Assembly: GCF_964355755.1 (NCBI RefSeq)
Contig: NC_092676.1
Span: 28,068,288-28,132,287, forward strand
Length of the DNA stretch: 64,000 bases
Origin: Antedon mediterranea
Taxonomy: Eukaryota > Echinodermata > Crinoidea > Comatulida > Antedonidae
Reading direction: 5' to 3'
The translations under genes and the position numbers were made by a program. Shown here piece by piece: positions 38,200-50,280 of the stretch (position 1 is its first letter; every line of letters begins with the position of its first letter). Below the pieces are notes generated by a model. The model ran no database searches. It was given only the letters and a program-made list of their open reading frames with translations, and was not told the origin of the DNA.

Positions 38200-41100
38200 A
38201 TGTCTGACAATCTAGAAGTAACTAATGTCGTCCAATCCGATGAAGTCCAAACTAAAGGAGATAATGACAACCAAACTGAAATCAATCGTTTCGATGAAAT
38301 ACCAGCCGCAGAATCACCAGCCGCAGAATTACCAGCTGCAGAATCACCAAAAGAAGGTATTGAGTTAGAAAAAGAAAATTTAAACAAGGAAGCTGTGACA
38401 TCTGACAACATTGGTGACAAAAATGACAAGGAGAATAATTCAAAAAAAGAAAGCACAGTTTTGTCGTCTGATTGTAAGTTAAAGCATACAATGGTCTGTA
38501 CCATTTTAAATAATTCAACAAAATACATCAATTGCAACCATCAATCTTTCCCTATTCAGGGAATTTATTCATGGAGTCGTTGGCTCTTATACAAATTGAC
38601 TATAACTGAACATAAAATAATTTATTTCTTCTTTCAAAAGAAAATTATACATTATTTTCCCCTAAATTATAATTAAGCATACGTTTGAACGGAATAAACT
38701 TAGCTTGTTAATAAACATGAATAAATCTTGGAATATGTTTGCTTATTAAATCATAACTAATGGAATGTAAATGAAATGAAATTTATATGACAAAATGTTC
38801 TGTTTACAAATTTTACAATAATAATCTTGTGTACCAATAACCAATACTTAAATGATTCTTCAGTGTTAGTGTTCCAGTCGATTTTGGTTCATGTAACAAT
38901 ACTGTATGTCACTTAACAGTGTTCTTCCAGCTGTAGATGTCCAGGGATAAAACATAATTTTATAAGCTTAAATCTTTTCATAGCTTTTTAACTTATTATT
39001 TTTCTTATTCTTTCCAGCAGGTGCAACACCAGCTGTAAACGTCTACCATATAAAATGGATAAAATGGAATAATGAAAAAACTCCAATTATCACTCAGAAC
39101 GAGAATGGTCCGTGCCCCCTGATAGCGTTAATGAATGTACTCATCTTGAGGGGTAAAGTAAAACTACAGCAATCGGCTGAATTAATTACTGCTAATCAAC
39201 TCATGGAATATCTTGGTAGCTGTATATTAGAGTATGTTCCAAAGGTAAGGTCTAGATGCTGTAATAGTAGGAAATGGTAGTATTCATCCAAACCAAGACT
39301 TCTGTAAGAGTCTTCAAATCAAAATTGTTTGATGTAGTTATTAAAGTCTCTGCTGATTTTTTAACAATGTATAATGTTGTATACAGGGCCCCAATGAAAA
39401 CCAGTTTAAACTGTTTGGGCTACCCTGGATAAAGAAATGTAATAATAACAATAATAACCTTCACTGAATTTGTTGACATTCAAATATGGCGGACCATTCT
39501 TGCACACACAAATTTGGCAGGACCTTCTGGTGCGAGAGTGCCATTTGACCAAGGCAATCTAAAAACAGGACACTGACCTCGCCTTCCCACGATAGGAACT
39601 CTTAATAGATCTTAAAATTAATATTTGAATAAACTATCGTACAGCTGTTACAATTGTTCTGTTTTTAATTATTCTGTATAGGATGCATCTAATGATATGC
39701 AGAGGAACTATGAACAAAACATGAATGATGCAATGGCAATATTACCTAAATTACAAACTGGCTTAGATGTTAATGTGAAATTTACTGGGTAAGTTACAGT
39801 ATATGACAATAACCTCATGGGTGGTAATACCACCAAATTTCAAGTTTCAATCTATTGTACCATATCAAGTTCATAAATGATCGATAGCAAATGCTGCTAC
39901 AGATGACCATAAGAGCAAAGCTTGTTTGCCGGTCACTCATTAGTGCTGTATATTACAAACAACATAAAGAACAAAGGTGCGATACATAACAAAACAGATG
40001 AAGCACCAAAAATGTGCTTGATAAATTTTGTAAGCTACCTTTGTTTTTAGTTCTGTATGGGATAAAACCATAGCGGTATAACAACTAGAGGGTCAACTCC
40101 ACTAATATCACAATTCAATCAAAGTTACCTCTCTAGTTGTTGTATAATAACTTTATTTCTATCGTTACTAAAGGGTCAACTCCACTACAATCACAGTTAA
40201 ATCAAAGTTACTCCTCTAGTTGTTTTATAATATTACCTCTATTTCTATCATTTTTTCCGTCAAGAGTCCAGCATTTTGAGTACACCTCAGAGTGTATAGT
40301 CTTCGATCTTCTTAACATTACTCTGTGCCATGGATGGCTATATGATCCTCAGAATCTAGAGATAGTGTCAGCTGTTGGGACACACAGTTACAATCAACTT
40401 GTAGAGAAAATTATTAATGGAAAATCTTCTGGAGATCCAGATGTTTTACAAAGTGGTGAGTTTAAAATTTGTTAATGATAATGTCAACATTATTCTACTG
40501 CAGTTACTGCAGTAACTAAATGTTTTTACTGCAAACACATATGAATTATTAGACTTTATGAGACAGGCATTCCAATATAAACAAAGTTTATGATACCATA
40601 AAAAGTCTTACTATAATTTCATAAACAGGTTAAAGAGTAAACAAAATACATTTATTTTAAAATGGTGGTCTCTTAGTTTTCTAAACACGTTTTACATTTT
40701 TTAACATTAATTTTAAATTGAATGCAAGCTTTGTTTACAAATACAGTCTCAAGTTTATTTATAGTTTCTTTAATATGTTAATCATATTTTTTCGAAAACA
40801 AATAATCGTAATTTATTTTTTATTTTTAGCTTTAGTTGCTGAACAATTCTTAGAAAATACAGCAGGCCAACTTACATATCATGGACTATGTGAAATAAAT
40901 AGCACCATTAAAGACAATCAACTGTGCGTCTTCTTTAGAAATAATCACTTTAGTACATTATTGAAACATGAGGTATAGTGTTACAACCAATATGGTATCT
41001 TTTATTATAAGCTGTAAAAATGGAGTACTTACCTAGATACCTTATGAGCTTTGTTTGTTCTGGTTATTAGATATTACATATAAATTCGCCATATTGGTTT

Positions 41101-43055
41101 ACAATATTGTATCAGCTGAATCTGGTGAAGAGAAATAATCCAATTATTACTGTATGCCTACAATGTAAAAATCATAAAAATTATTTATAAAATGGATTAT
41201 TTAAATTATTTAGTAAAACTGTACATTACTTGTAACAAGTAACATTATAGGACACCATAAAACAACAAATAATACTATAATAAAATAGGTAAAATATGAT
41301 AAAATCATAACATTAGTAAAAATAATGACAGTTTTCAATTTACTGTATTAGTTTCTACTGATTGGCAAATTTCATTTTTAGAACCAGTTATATCACCTTG
41401 TGACTGATCAGGGTTTCTTAAGAGAAACAAATGTAGTTTGGGAAACCTTAACCAACGTAGAGGGCGACTGTAACTTCTTGAATTGCGACTTCACAGCAAG
41501 TAGAACAGAAATAGCAGAGATGCCAGCTATGACAGAGGATCAGCAGATATCAAATGAGTAAGATGTTAACAGATTTAAAATCTTCGTTAAGCTTTGTCTA
41601 CACTATCAAACTTTACGTGACAAGAAAAGTTGATGTGCCCATATATGGCCTAGATGATGTTATATCACTACCATATTTAAGCATATCACTACCATATTTG
41701 GGCACATCACACTTTTTTTTCACACTTAGTGTAGACAGAGCATTGGGCAGCTAACAAAAAGAGGACAAAATGAACAACCATCTGAGGCAATTACTTCTTC
41801 AGAGCAAACAATCAATATCTCCAACTTTTATTTTGACTTTCAAACGTTAGGAGTCAAATTATGCATAATGATTAGATGTATAGTTATTCATTCATTCAAT
41901 CATCGAATGACATGCAACCAGAAAATACAAAAAAAACCACAGCTAGCAGTTAAAATAATAACAACACCAAGAAAGAGAAATGTCACTGTTGTTTTATGAT
42001 TTAATATTATTGTTCTTGTAGCCTATTAATAGCCTTGAGTTTACAAGAAAGTAGTCAAGGTGGAAATCCACCCCCTGCTGCCCAAGTAGAGCAACCCCAA
42101 GTGCCACTATCAGAGTAAGTATTCTAGTATAAGCCCAGGTAGAACAACCTCAAGTGCCATTATCAGAGTAAGTATTCTTTTATAAGCCCAGGTAGAGCAA
42201 CCTCAAGTGTCACTATCAGAGTAAGTATTTTATTATAAGCCCATGTAGAGCAAACTTCAGTACTACTATCCCACAGAAGCCATATCAAATGATTGGTTAG
42301 AGTTCCTTATTTTAAAAATCACATTGGGTAATAACACAGTCAATTCTGACAAACTGAACTTTTGTAAATATTAGAATTTTCTTTAAAATATTTTCTAGCC
42401 ATGAACTAGCATTGCAATTACAAGTGGAAGAGGACAGGTTAGCAGCGGAAGCTGCTTCTAGAGACCAGGATGTAGCAGCCAATAGACCACAACAACGTCA
42501 AAATAATCAACAAGCACAACAACAACAACAACAGTCATCACCAAGAAGGAGAGACGTGAGTTCAATATTAGTTGAACCTCTTTGATTTTGACAGACCCCC
42601 ATACGCCTGATAATGCTATTTTCCCATGGACCCAGGTTGGAAATCACTGAGCTATGAATGTGATATAAGATTAGAGATAAACATTAAACCTGACCTGACA
42701 AATAATTGAATTTTGTGAAATATAAAACTCTGTCTAAACTAGTTTGACAAAGTGTGATGTGCCCAAATATGGTAGTGATATGATGTCATCGTGTCCATAT
42801 ATGGGTATTGCATCACATTTTGTTGTCACTTAATTTTGATAGTGTAGACAGAGCTGTAATAAAAGTTAAACATCGAAAATTATTTCGCTGTCATTGATTC
42901 ATTATTATATTCACATACAAATGATAATTTATTGTCACAATTGTTATTCAACAATTTTTTAAAGAGACTAAAAATTTTAAATATTTACTTTTGTTAAAAA
43001 AAAAAATTAATCATTAATCATTATTATCTTTTTTTTTCAGTGCATAATTGTTTGA
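38200..43055 (+). CDS. MINDY2: MINDY1/2-type Lys48 deubiquitinase, complete
   Basis: Nine exons join in frame (460 aa): 38200-38473, 39018-39244, 39682-39788, 40265-40455, 40830-40972, 41382-41557, 42022-42114, 42399-42555, 43041-43055. After an acidic, disordered N-terminus (AAESPAAELPAAESP), the catalytic domain starts YHIKWIKW and holds TQNENGPCPLIALMN with the nucleophilic Cys, RNNHFSTLLKHE with the catalytic His, and LVTDQGFLRE with the supporting Gln. Two ubiquitin-interacting MIU-type helices follow on separate exons (DLLIALSLQESS; DHELALQLQVEED), then a Gln-rich stretch. The last coding exon is only 15 bases and gives CIIV and a stop, a CaaX prenylation signal. MINDY (FAM63) enzymes trim Lys48-linked ubiquitin chains. 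Invertebrates usually have one gene equivalent to vertebrate MINDY1 and MINDY2, so the symbol is approximate. The 39018 acceptor is a NAGNAG site (39018 or 39021). AATAAA at 43511. Confidence 0.94.
41588..41743. mobile_element. Family 1 MITE in MINDY intron 6
   Basis: Inverse-order core (ATATATGGCCTAGATGATGT, ACCATATTTGGGCACATCAC) with ends AAGCTTTGTCTACACTATC and AGTGTAGACAGAGCATT. Sits 30 bases after a splice donor. Confidence 0.85.
42088..42260. repeat. 53-54 bp tandem repeat spanning the MINDY exon 7 splice donor
   Basis: The end of exon 7 and its donor (GTAGAGCAACCCCAAGTGCC, then ACTATCAGAGTAAGTATT) are repeated about three more times in the intron, each with an intact GAGTAAGTAT donor (near 42115, 42168, 42222). 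Reading past the first donor gives an immediate TAA, so later donors would encode a truncated product. Confidence 0.88.
42725..42855. mobile_element. Family 1 MITE in MINDY intron 8
   Basis: Slightly shortened left end (AACTCTGTCTAAACTAG) and intact right end (GATAGTGTAGACAGAGCTG). Confidence 0.82.
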
Positions 43056-43103
43056 AAGGTTCACCAAATTTGACAGAAGTTCATAAGATTCACGTGTCGC
43101 AAC

Positions 43104-43268
43104 ATAAAGCGTTGTCTACACTATCAAACTTTATTTGACAAAATAATGCGATGTGCTCATATATGGACATGATGATGTCATCACTACCATATTAAGGTAC
43201 ATCACTACCATATGTGGGCACATCACACTTTTTTTGTCAAACTAGTTTCATAGTGTAGACAGAGCTTT
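43104..43268. mobile_element. Family 1 MITE in MINDY 3' UTR
   Basis: Starts about 50 bases after the MINDY stop codon and ends AGTGTAGACAGAGCTTTA. If the AATAAA at 43511 is used, the element is transcribed in the mature mRNA, where its arms could pair. Confidence 0.82.
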
Positions 43269-44859
43269 AGATTACAATCAGTGATATAATTGTGTGTAGA
43301 TTAATAGATTCTTTCTCAAATACTGTGCTAATGTGTTACCAGGATTGTTAGTAGAGGTTTAAAAGAGTAACCACTGCCTGCCTATCTGATATATGATAGA
43401 TGTGTGCATGCATAAACAGATTGAACGCATCAATGCATTCGATTTCATAGATTTTAATATTAGAGAGATTGGAGAAAGATTGTGTTTTTTTTAAACTGCT
43501 CCTGTGATAGAATAAATACATTTATTTGAAACAAAATAATGTTTTTATGTTGTTGTCATCCCTCTCTTTATGTTTAAGCTTCCCTGTTGAAGGGAGTAGC
43601 CTTAAAACGGGAGGAAAATTAATGGAGTGTGTCACCCTACTGTATTATAACTGATATGCTGTAGTTGTGTATGAAATTACTCCAATTTTGAGGGTGAGGT
43701 ACACCCCTGAACCCGGGCCTGTGCATGATTGGAGTTTGTTTTGTTAAATTTAGTTTCAAATTACTTTTAGCAATAAGTACGAAGTTTACAACAAAGAAAT
43801 ACAATCTATCTAATAAGATATGAAAAAATAGTTCTCGCATACACGTAGGCAAAAATCAAATATTTGCTAGTATATTATGTTTTGTACCTAGGAATAGTTT
43901 ATTAGGAATACTTGTTTTGCATGGTTTTTTTAAATCTATTTATAACTTATAATATTGCCTTTTGTTTTATACCATGTTGTGCTATTCAGAGTAGCAATAA
44001 AAATCAATCACATTTCATTATATTTCTTACCGAAAATAATTTGTGTTTGAAACTGGAATTTATAAGTTATTGCATGCTTGGCAGTTTCATTTCATTCACA
44101 CAGTTCTATATTCAAACTAGGGATCCATGGGAAGGTGGGGTTGGGGGTGGGGGAAGTAGAGGAATGGCTTACTGTAACTATACTGATCAGACTGGAAGAG
44201 CATGTTCATTTTGTTTTAGGCATATACAATATGAATACTGACTTGTCTACTGGATTGACAAAAAAAGTGTGATGTGCCCAAATATGGTAGTGATATGACA
44301 TCTTCATGTCTATATATGGGTATATCATATTTTGTTGTCACATAGAGTTTGATAGTGTATATAAACGGGATGACAAAGATTCAACTTCTCTAAAGCTATC
44401 AATGTTGGTATTACAGTAGAACTCATCTTGCAGGACACCCCTATACAGTGAAACCGATGAGGGACAATATGTTTAAAATTTTCTGGGAACCCCCTATATT
44501 CAGAGGACTTTTTTAAATCTTTATTTTATTCGGGTATAAAAATATACAAAATAGCCAAAGGGCTAAACTTATTGTATTTACAATTATTTTAGATATTTAG
44601 GCCCTACTAATGAGTTGGGTCCCAGAAGTGTCCCCTTAATGGGGGCTCTACTGCTTTGTATTCTCAAATGTATACTTTCTCTTTAATCAGTTGAGTCAGT
44701 GAAATAATAAATTATATATATATATATCAATGTATAAGGGTTATATTAAAAGCTATTATAAACTTTCAAGTATATATTGTGTTTATTATTTAGAGTCCTT
44801 TCTTGTCATATTCTACTTTGCATTGAATAATAACAGCCTTGACATTAAAAGAATTGATT

Positions 44860-45200
44860 GTGTTACATTGGCTAAACAATAGAAGATGCACATCAATAAT
44901 TCTAGTACCCTGGAATAAAACATGAATATAAAATTGATTACAATTCTATATGCCAGTCTGTAAATGGTACGCAATAAAGCAAAACACTGTGTTTCATATT
45001 GGCTAAACAATAGAAGATGCACATCAAATAATTCAATAACTACCCTGGAATAAAACATAAATATAAATATAAAATTGAATTCTATACTCCAGGTTGTAAA
45101 ATGGTATGCAATAAATACCCTGTATTAAAACATTGACATAACATTGATTTCAATTCTATACACCAGTCTGTAAAATGGTACGCAATAAAGCAAAACCATA
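44860..45200. repeat. Imperfect ~130-bp tandem repeat, about three units
   Basis: Each unit contains GGCTAAACAATAGAAGATGC or its relic, CCCTGGAATAAAACAT, and CCAGTCTGTAAAATGGTACG followed by CAATAAAGCAAAAC. The third unit lacks the first part. Confidence 0.8.
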
Positions 45201-47385
45201 TAGATACACTACTTAAATATTGAAATCAAAAATTATCCCTACTCAAATGTATTATCTTTTGTTATTTATTTGATGTGCGTGGATGCTTTATTACTCTACA
45301 TACAATTTGCATACAATTCCTTCACTGTACATGCATCAAACATAAATTTAAAACGTTTTGTCGGTGAATGCTTTTTATTGATGAAATCAAATTTCATTGG
45401 CATTTTCTAACAATATTTTTTCAGATCAGGAATCTTAAGCTCTGTCTACACTACTTGACAAAAAAATGTGATGTGCCCAAATATGGTGGTGATATGCCTA
45501 AATATGGTAGTGATATGACATGATCATGTCCATATATGGGCACATCACATGTTTTTGTCACATAAAGTTTGATAGTGTAGACAAGGCTTTAGATAGACAG
45601 CTTTAATACATAAAATAAATTATAAAATGATTGAATGTACTTGCCCTGTTCACACTGCTTCATCTTTAACCAATAAGTAAATAAAATCCAGTAAAATACC
45701 AGAAAATAAGATGAAATGGTAGACCATACTAGAGCACTAGCATAATATGTTATCTTGTACACTACCACACTACAACTGAGTAACACAACAATATAATTCT
45801 GCACACATGTTATATGCAAATTAGAACAACTCCACACATGTGCTACATTCATTCAAATTATATGCAAATTAACCTGAGTGAGGACAACAACTTTTGATTC
45901 ATTCATTCTTTTTATTTTTATCAAGTCATACACAAATGAATTGAATAGTTGTACATGTAATGGCATAATAAACACTTACAATTTAACCTTTGACCTCTGC
46001 TAAAGCCATTAACTAATGATGATTGTTTGATTTGATTGTTTTTTGTAAAATCTAAACATGAAAGAAAATGTAACTAAACATAAGATACAAGGAAATTCTA
46101 CCAGAGATGTCAATAAAACTAAATTGTTTTTATTTATATTTTATTTAAAAATATAAATACACTACAGTACTGCTTTATCCATACAACTATTGCACTTCTA
46201 AAAAATAAAATAAAAAACAAGGTTTTAATATTTTAATGCAACTCCACTTTTGAAAGTAAATAAATACATAATATCAAATATCTATGAAGACCAATGGTTA
46301 GTTTCATTACTAACATTTACTGGTGGTAGAGTACATTATTACAGTATGTCTAAATAATGCTGTTAAGACGCAAACGTTGACAGAATGGAAGACAAAACGC
46401 TGCCTTAAAATGACATTAGTACTATTACTATCTATGTTAAAGAATGTTCTATTAATTCAAGCTAAAATAACAGTATTATTAAAAGCCCTAATACTAAAAA
46501 AAAAACCACACATAATATTATTTAAAGTTCTTTAAAAATACTTTAAATCGATGTACTGGAAGACATTAATAAACAAATAATATATTATATTTGGAGGGTC
46601 ACCCTAATCTCTAAATATATAACTATAATTAATATAATTTTATACAAAATGAATAATTTATCTATAGTATATTAATTTACAATAGTTTTATTTATATAAT
46701 TATCAAAACCTATAAAATATACAATAGTTGATCACCTATATATACATAAAATCCATTATTATTGCACACATTCAGTTTAAACTCTCAGACAAGTCCATAT
46801 AAATACATTTTCAAATATTGATTCAACTTCTTCTTTATCAGAATTATACTAAATAGTTTAGAAAATGTTAGTGATATTAAAGGGGAGCTCCGGGGTAAAG
46901 TTTCTATTTCATAAACCTTTGCAACAACATTGATAATAACCCCACTTATTTTTCCAAAGCAGTGAAGCGGAACAAGTATTGTGAACAAAAAGTGGCAGCA
47001 GAGGACTTTTATATTCATTTTTATATCAAAGGAATTTAAATTAGCAACACTCATTCTGGCAAAATATAAGTGATATTATGATTTTAAATGTTTAAATTTT
47101 TATAAAACAATAGAAACATTATATCTGCAGTTACTCTTTAAACAATTTTACCTTCACACTAATCTTTTAGTTAAAGTCCAAAAGTGTCTATTACAAACTA
47201 GTACTAGCTCTAACTTAAATTAAAACCATTATTTCACCAGCAATTTTCTATACCTAAGGCCTACTACTACTGTTTATTATTGCAAGAACATCAAATGTGT
47301 TTTTAGAAAAAAAGATAAATATATAGCACTAATTATTGGTGGTGATACTTCAGAATAGTCTTAGAAATAATAATAACTTTATTAT

Positions 47386-47795
47386 ACCTGAGGTAAAAAG
47401 TGGTGCCTATAGAATAAAATTTAACAATTATATTATCAGCATAAAATTATTAATAGTAACCCAGTTTTTTTTTTTTAAGAAAATGATGTATTAGGAATTG
47501 TTTTACCACACAAAACAAAAAGTATGATGTAACAGAACGTAACAAGCATTTGGAGATGAATTCATACAGACTGTATCATTCACACAGCTATATGGAAGCT
47601 GAATACCTGAGGTAAAAAGTGGCACCTATAGAATAATATTTAACAATTATATTATCAGCATATCATTATTTATAGTAACCACATTTTTTTATAAAGAAAA
47701 CGATGTATTAGGGATTGTTTTACCACACAAAACAAAAAGTATGATGTAACAGAACGTAACAAGCATTTGGAGTATCATTCACACAGCTATGGAAG
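47386..47795. repeat. ~217-bp tandem duplication
   Basis: Copies at about 47386-47600 and 47606-47795 share CTGAGGTAAAAAGTGG, TTAACAATTATATTATCAGC and GTTTTACCACACAAAACAAA, then GATGTAACAGAACGTAACAA. The second is slightly shorter at its end. Confidence 0.88.
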
Positions 47796-48151
47796 ACAAC
47801 ATTGGAAGACAGAGACCAAAGAAGCAATATATAATATATAAAGAATTACCAAAATACAATAAAAACAAATGAACACAAAGAATTATTGCAGTGTATTAAA
47901 ATAATTACATAAACAAGTCATCACCATCATAATTTAATCTTTAAAATTAAATAAGGAAAAAAAATCCAAGATATATTAGATTCCTAAATGTAAATTTTGA
48001 GAATATATGCATATGTAAAAACAGCATTTCTTATGGAGTACATGCTATAGAGCATGATCACATTTATAGTACATACTTTGTACACACACTCTCTCTCTCT
48101 GTCCACTCTATCTGCTATGATCTCAACACCTACTGTACCACAGATTAGCAA

Positions 48152-48319
48152 TAGAGAGCTTTCGAAACAGGTGACGTGCAACCGAGCATGCGGATACAAG
48201 AAAACTTCCACCGACAGTTGATCAGGCAACACAATTTGGCCGATTTGATCAGGCAACACATGGCTGTTTCTGACTTGCGCGTCTCTCCTAACCCGCGTCG
48301 CTATTTCGAAAGCTCCCTA
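48152..48319. mobile_element. MITE with GAGCTTTCGAAA termini in the large-Rab 3' UTR
   Basis: Left AGAGAGCTTTCGAAACAGG and right CTATTTCGAAAGCTCCCTAT are inverted. The interior has a direct repeat of TTGATCAGGCAACACA. It ends eight bases from the stop codon of the minus-strand gene. Confidence 0.78.
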
Positions 48320-48327
48320 TTAAACAC

Positions 48328-50280
48328 CTATAAGGGACAACAGCCTTCCTTATCAATTCTTTGTTCCACTAAATTCACAGACTTTTCAATTTCTTTATCT
48401 TCTTTTTCCAGCAAGAATCGTCCGATTATGTACATAGCTCTTAGTACATTATCACCATTCTTAGCACTGGTTTCCAAAAATGAACAGTCATACGACTACA
48501 AGAAAAGAAAGATTTTAATTATTATTCTCTTTATTAATATATGTTTAAATTCCTCAAAAATAAATCTTTTGAGGTATTTACAAGGCAACCCGGGCAGGTT
48601 TTTAATACAAACAAGGTTGAACATATCATTTACAAAGATTGACCAGTGACCACCTCTCCCTTCTTTTCTTCTAATTCTTCTAGCCTAGACCTGTGGCGTA
48701 ACAGTGCTCACTGGCTAAACCCCTGATCAGTGCCAAGAGGAGGAACAAGAAAATATGTCGAAAAAGCTAAAAATGCCTGAGGCCTCCACCTAGGGTTCCT
48801 AAACCAAAGGCCTCAGGCATCTGGGGTACGCCACTGACCAAGATATTTCTCTATGTACATTAAATTAATAATTGATACCTCAGCGAGTTTCCTTGCAACG
48901 TCGTCTTTGACTGCTTTGAAGCCATTTTCTTTCACCAAATCTGTCTTGTTGCCAATCATCATCTTCACTATTCCTTCTTCTGCATTATCCTATTCAAATG
49001 TAATATTTTGTAACATAAATGAGAAATGCTTTAAATTGTTTAAATAGGACTAAAGCTTCGTTCACACAGAGCCTAGATTATGGCCAGGTGGCTGGATTCT
49101 GGCCAGGTGGCTGGATAAAAAAATTGTGAGAAATAGCACTGTTCACACTAAATCATCATGGATTCAGAAAAAATGATGTGTGTGTGATTGGAAAACATAA
49201 CAAGCCCAGAGTTCTTTTTTTTTTTTTGGTCACTGGACCGAATGTTGGGTCAATGGGAAAGTAGCTTAGGCCTTACTACTAAACTATAGGGGTATGGTTT
49301 TTCTTAAAAAGAAATCCCCACTCATAATTGAGTTCACCTAAAATCTTATTACCTGTACACTGTTCATCCAGTTTCTCACACTCAGGAACGAGCCTTCAGT
49401 GTTTACGTCGTACATGATGACAACGCCATCTGCCTTGCGGAAATACTGCTTTGTGATGCTGCGGAATCGTTCCTGCCCTGCTGTGTCCCATAGCTGTAGT
49501 GCCACAATCTTGTTCTCTACTTTCACGGCTTTGATTCGAAAATCCACTCCTGTGAAACACGAATCCAAAAATACTTTACTTTACATACTTTATTTTAAAA
49601 ACTTATTATGATCAATTTCATCATCCACAACCTCAGAACTGTATGAGCTCATATAATTTACCATTACCAACCAACTCTCTAAATTTCTCCATACATAGAC
49701 TCACCCAACACACTATGTAGAAATATCTACACACCACCAATATATGTCCCAATACTTGACAGGCTAAGCACACTTTAATAATATACATTAGAATCTGCTT
49801 ACCTATTGTGGCACAAAATGAATCCTTAAAAGAGTCTGTTGTAAATCGGTGGAGGAATGTTGTCTTTCCAACCCCGGAGTCACCAATAAATACGACTTTA
49901 AAAACCCTCTCTGGCACCATAGCATCCACACCCACCTGCTACGAAAAAAACCACACATCAATTATGTTTAGATTTGAAATTATTCTTATAAAGACTGATT
50001 CTGATGGTTCTTAGTTCATTGATTAAAGAAAAGAATAAAAAAAACATCCTGAGAATCAGATCCAGAGAACTTTAATTTTACAACAGTAGACCTACTGTAC
50101 ATACGGTAGTCTCATGACCATACCTCTAATAGCTCAGCTTCCATATCAACTTTAGCCTGACATCCTACAGGTTCTACTCTCTCTGCATCTTGACTACTGC
50201 CTGATGTACTCAATCTCGTCCTGGATGCTTTTGGGTCTGAGAAGGCCGAGTTTTCTGAAACTGGTAGGCTAGGAAGGCGT
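48328..50280 (-). CDS. Rab GTPase domain exons of the large Rab
   Basis: Exons 50124-50280 (linker end), 49803-49935 (P-loop), 49353-49549 (switch regions and WDTAGQE), 48879-48989 (NKTD) and 48328-48495 (ETSAK and the CC tail). All nucleotide-binding motifs are intact, so binding and hydrolysis are expected. The donor at 49803 is in phase 1 inside ATIG, splitting the Rab domain between G1/G2 and G3. An in-frame Met just before the domain ([10 protein letters not shown]) could start a shorter Rab-only product, but no promoter evidence was found. Confidence 0.9.

Larger units (their letters stand above)
43520..48150. other. Intergenic region between convergent MINDY and large-Rab genes
   Basis: About 4.6 kb, no protein-coding exon recognised. 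Contents: family 1 elements at 44241-44362 and 45435-45590, imperfect tandem repeats at 44860-45200 and 47386-47795, long AT-rich stretches (45900-47300) and a CT microsatellite at 48090-48101. Confidence 0.5.

Noticed and set aside
10555-39605. Similar phrase at 10555-10630 and 39545-39605 as a possible shared regulatory site
   Set aside because: Better explained as two copies of a dispersed repeat, since the matching extends in patches without relation to gene ends.
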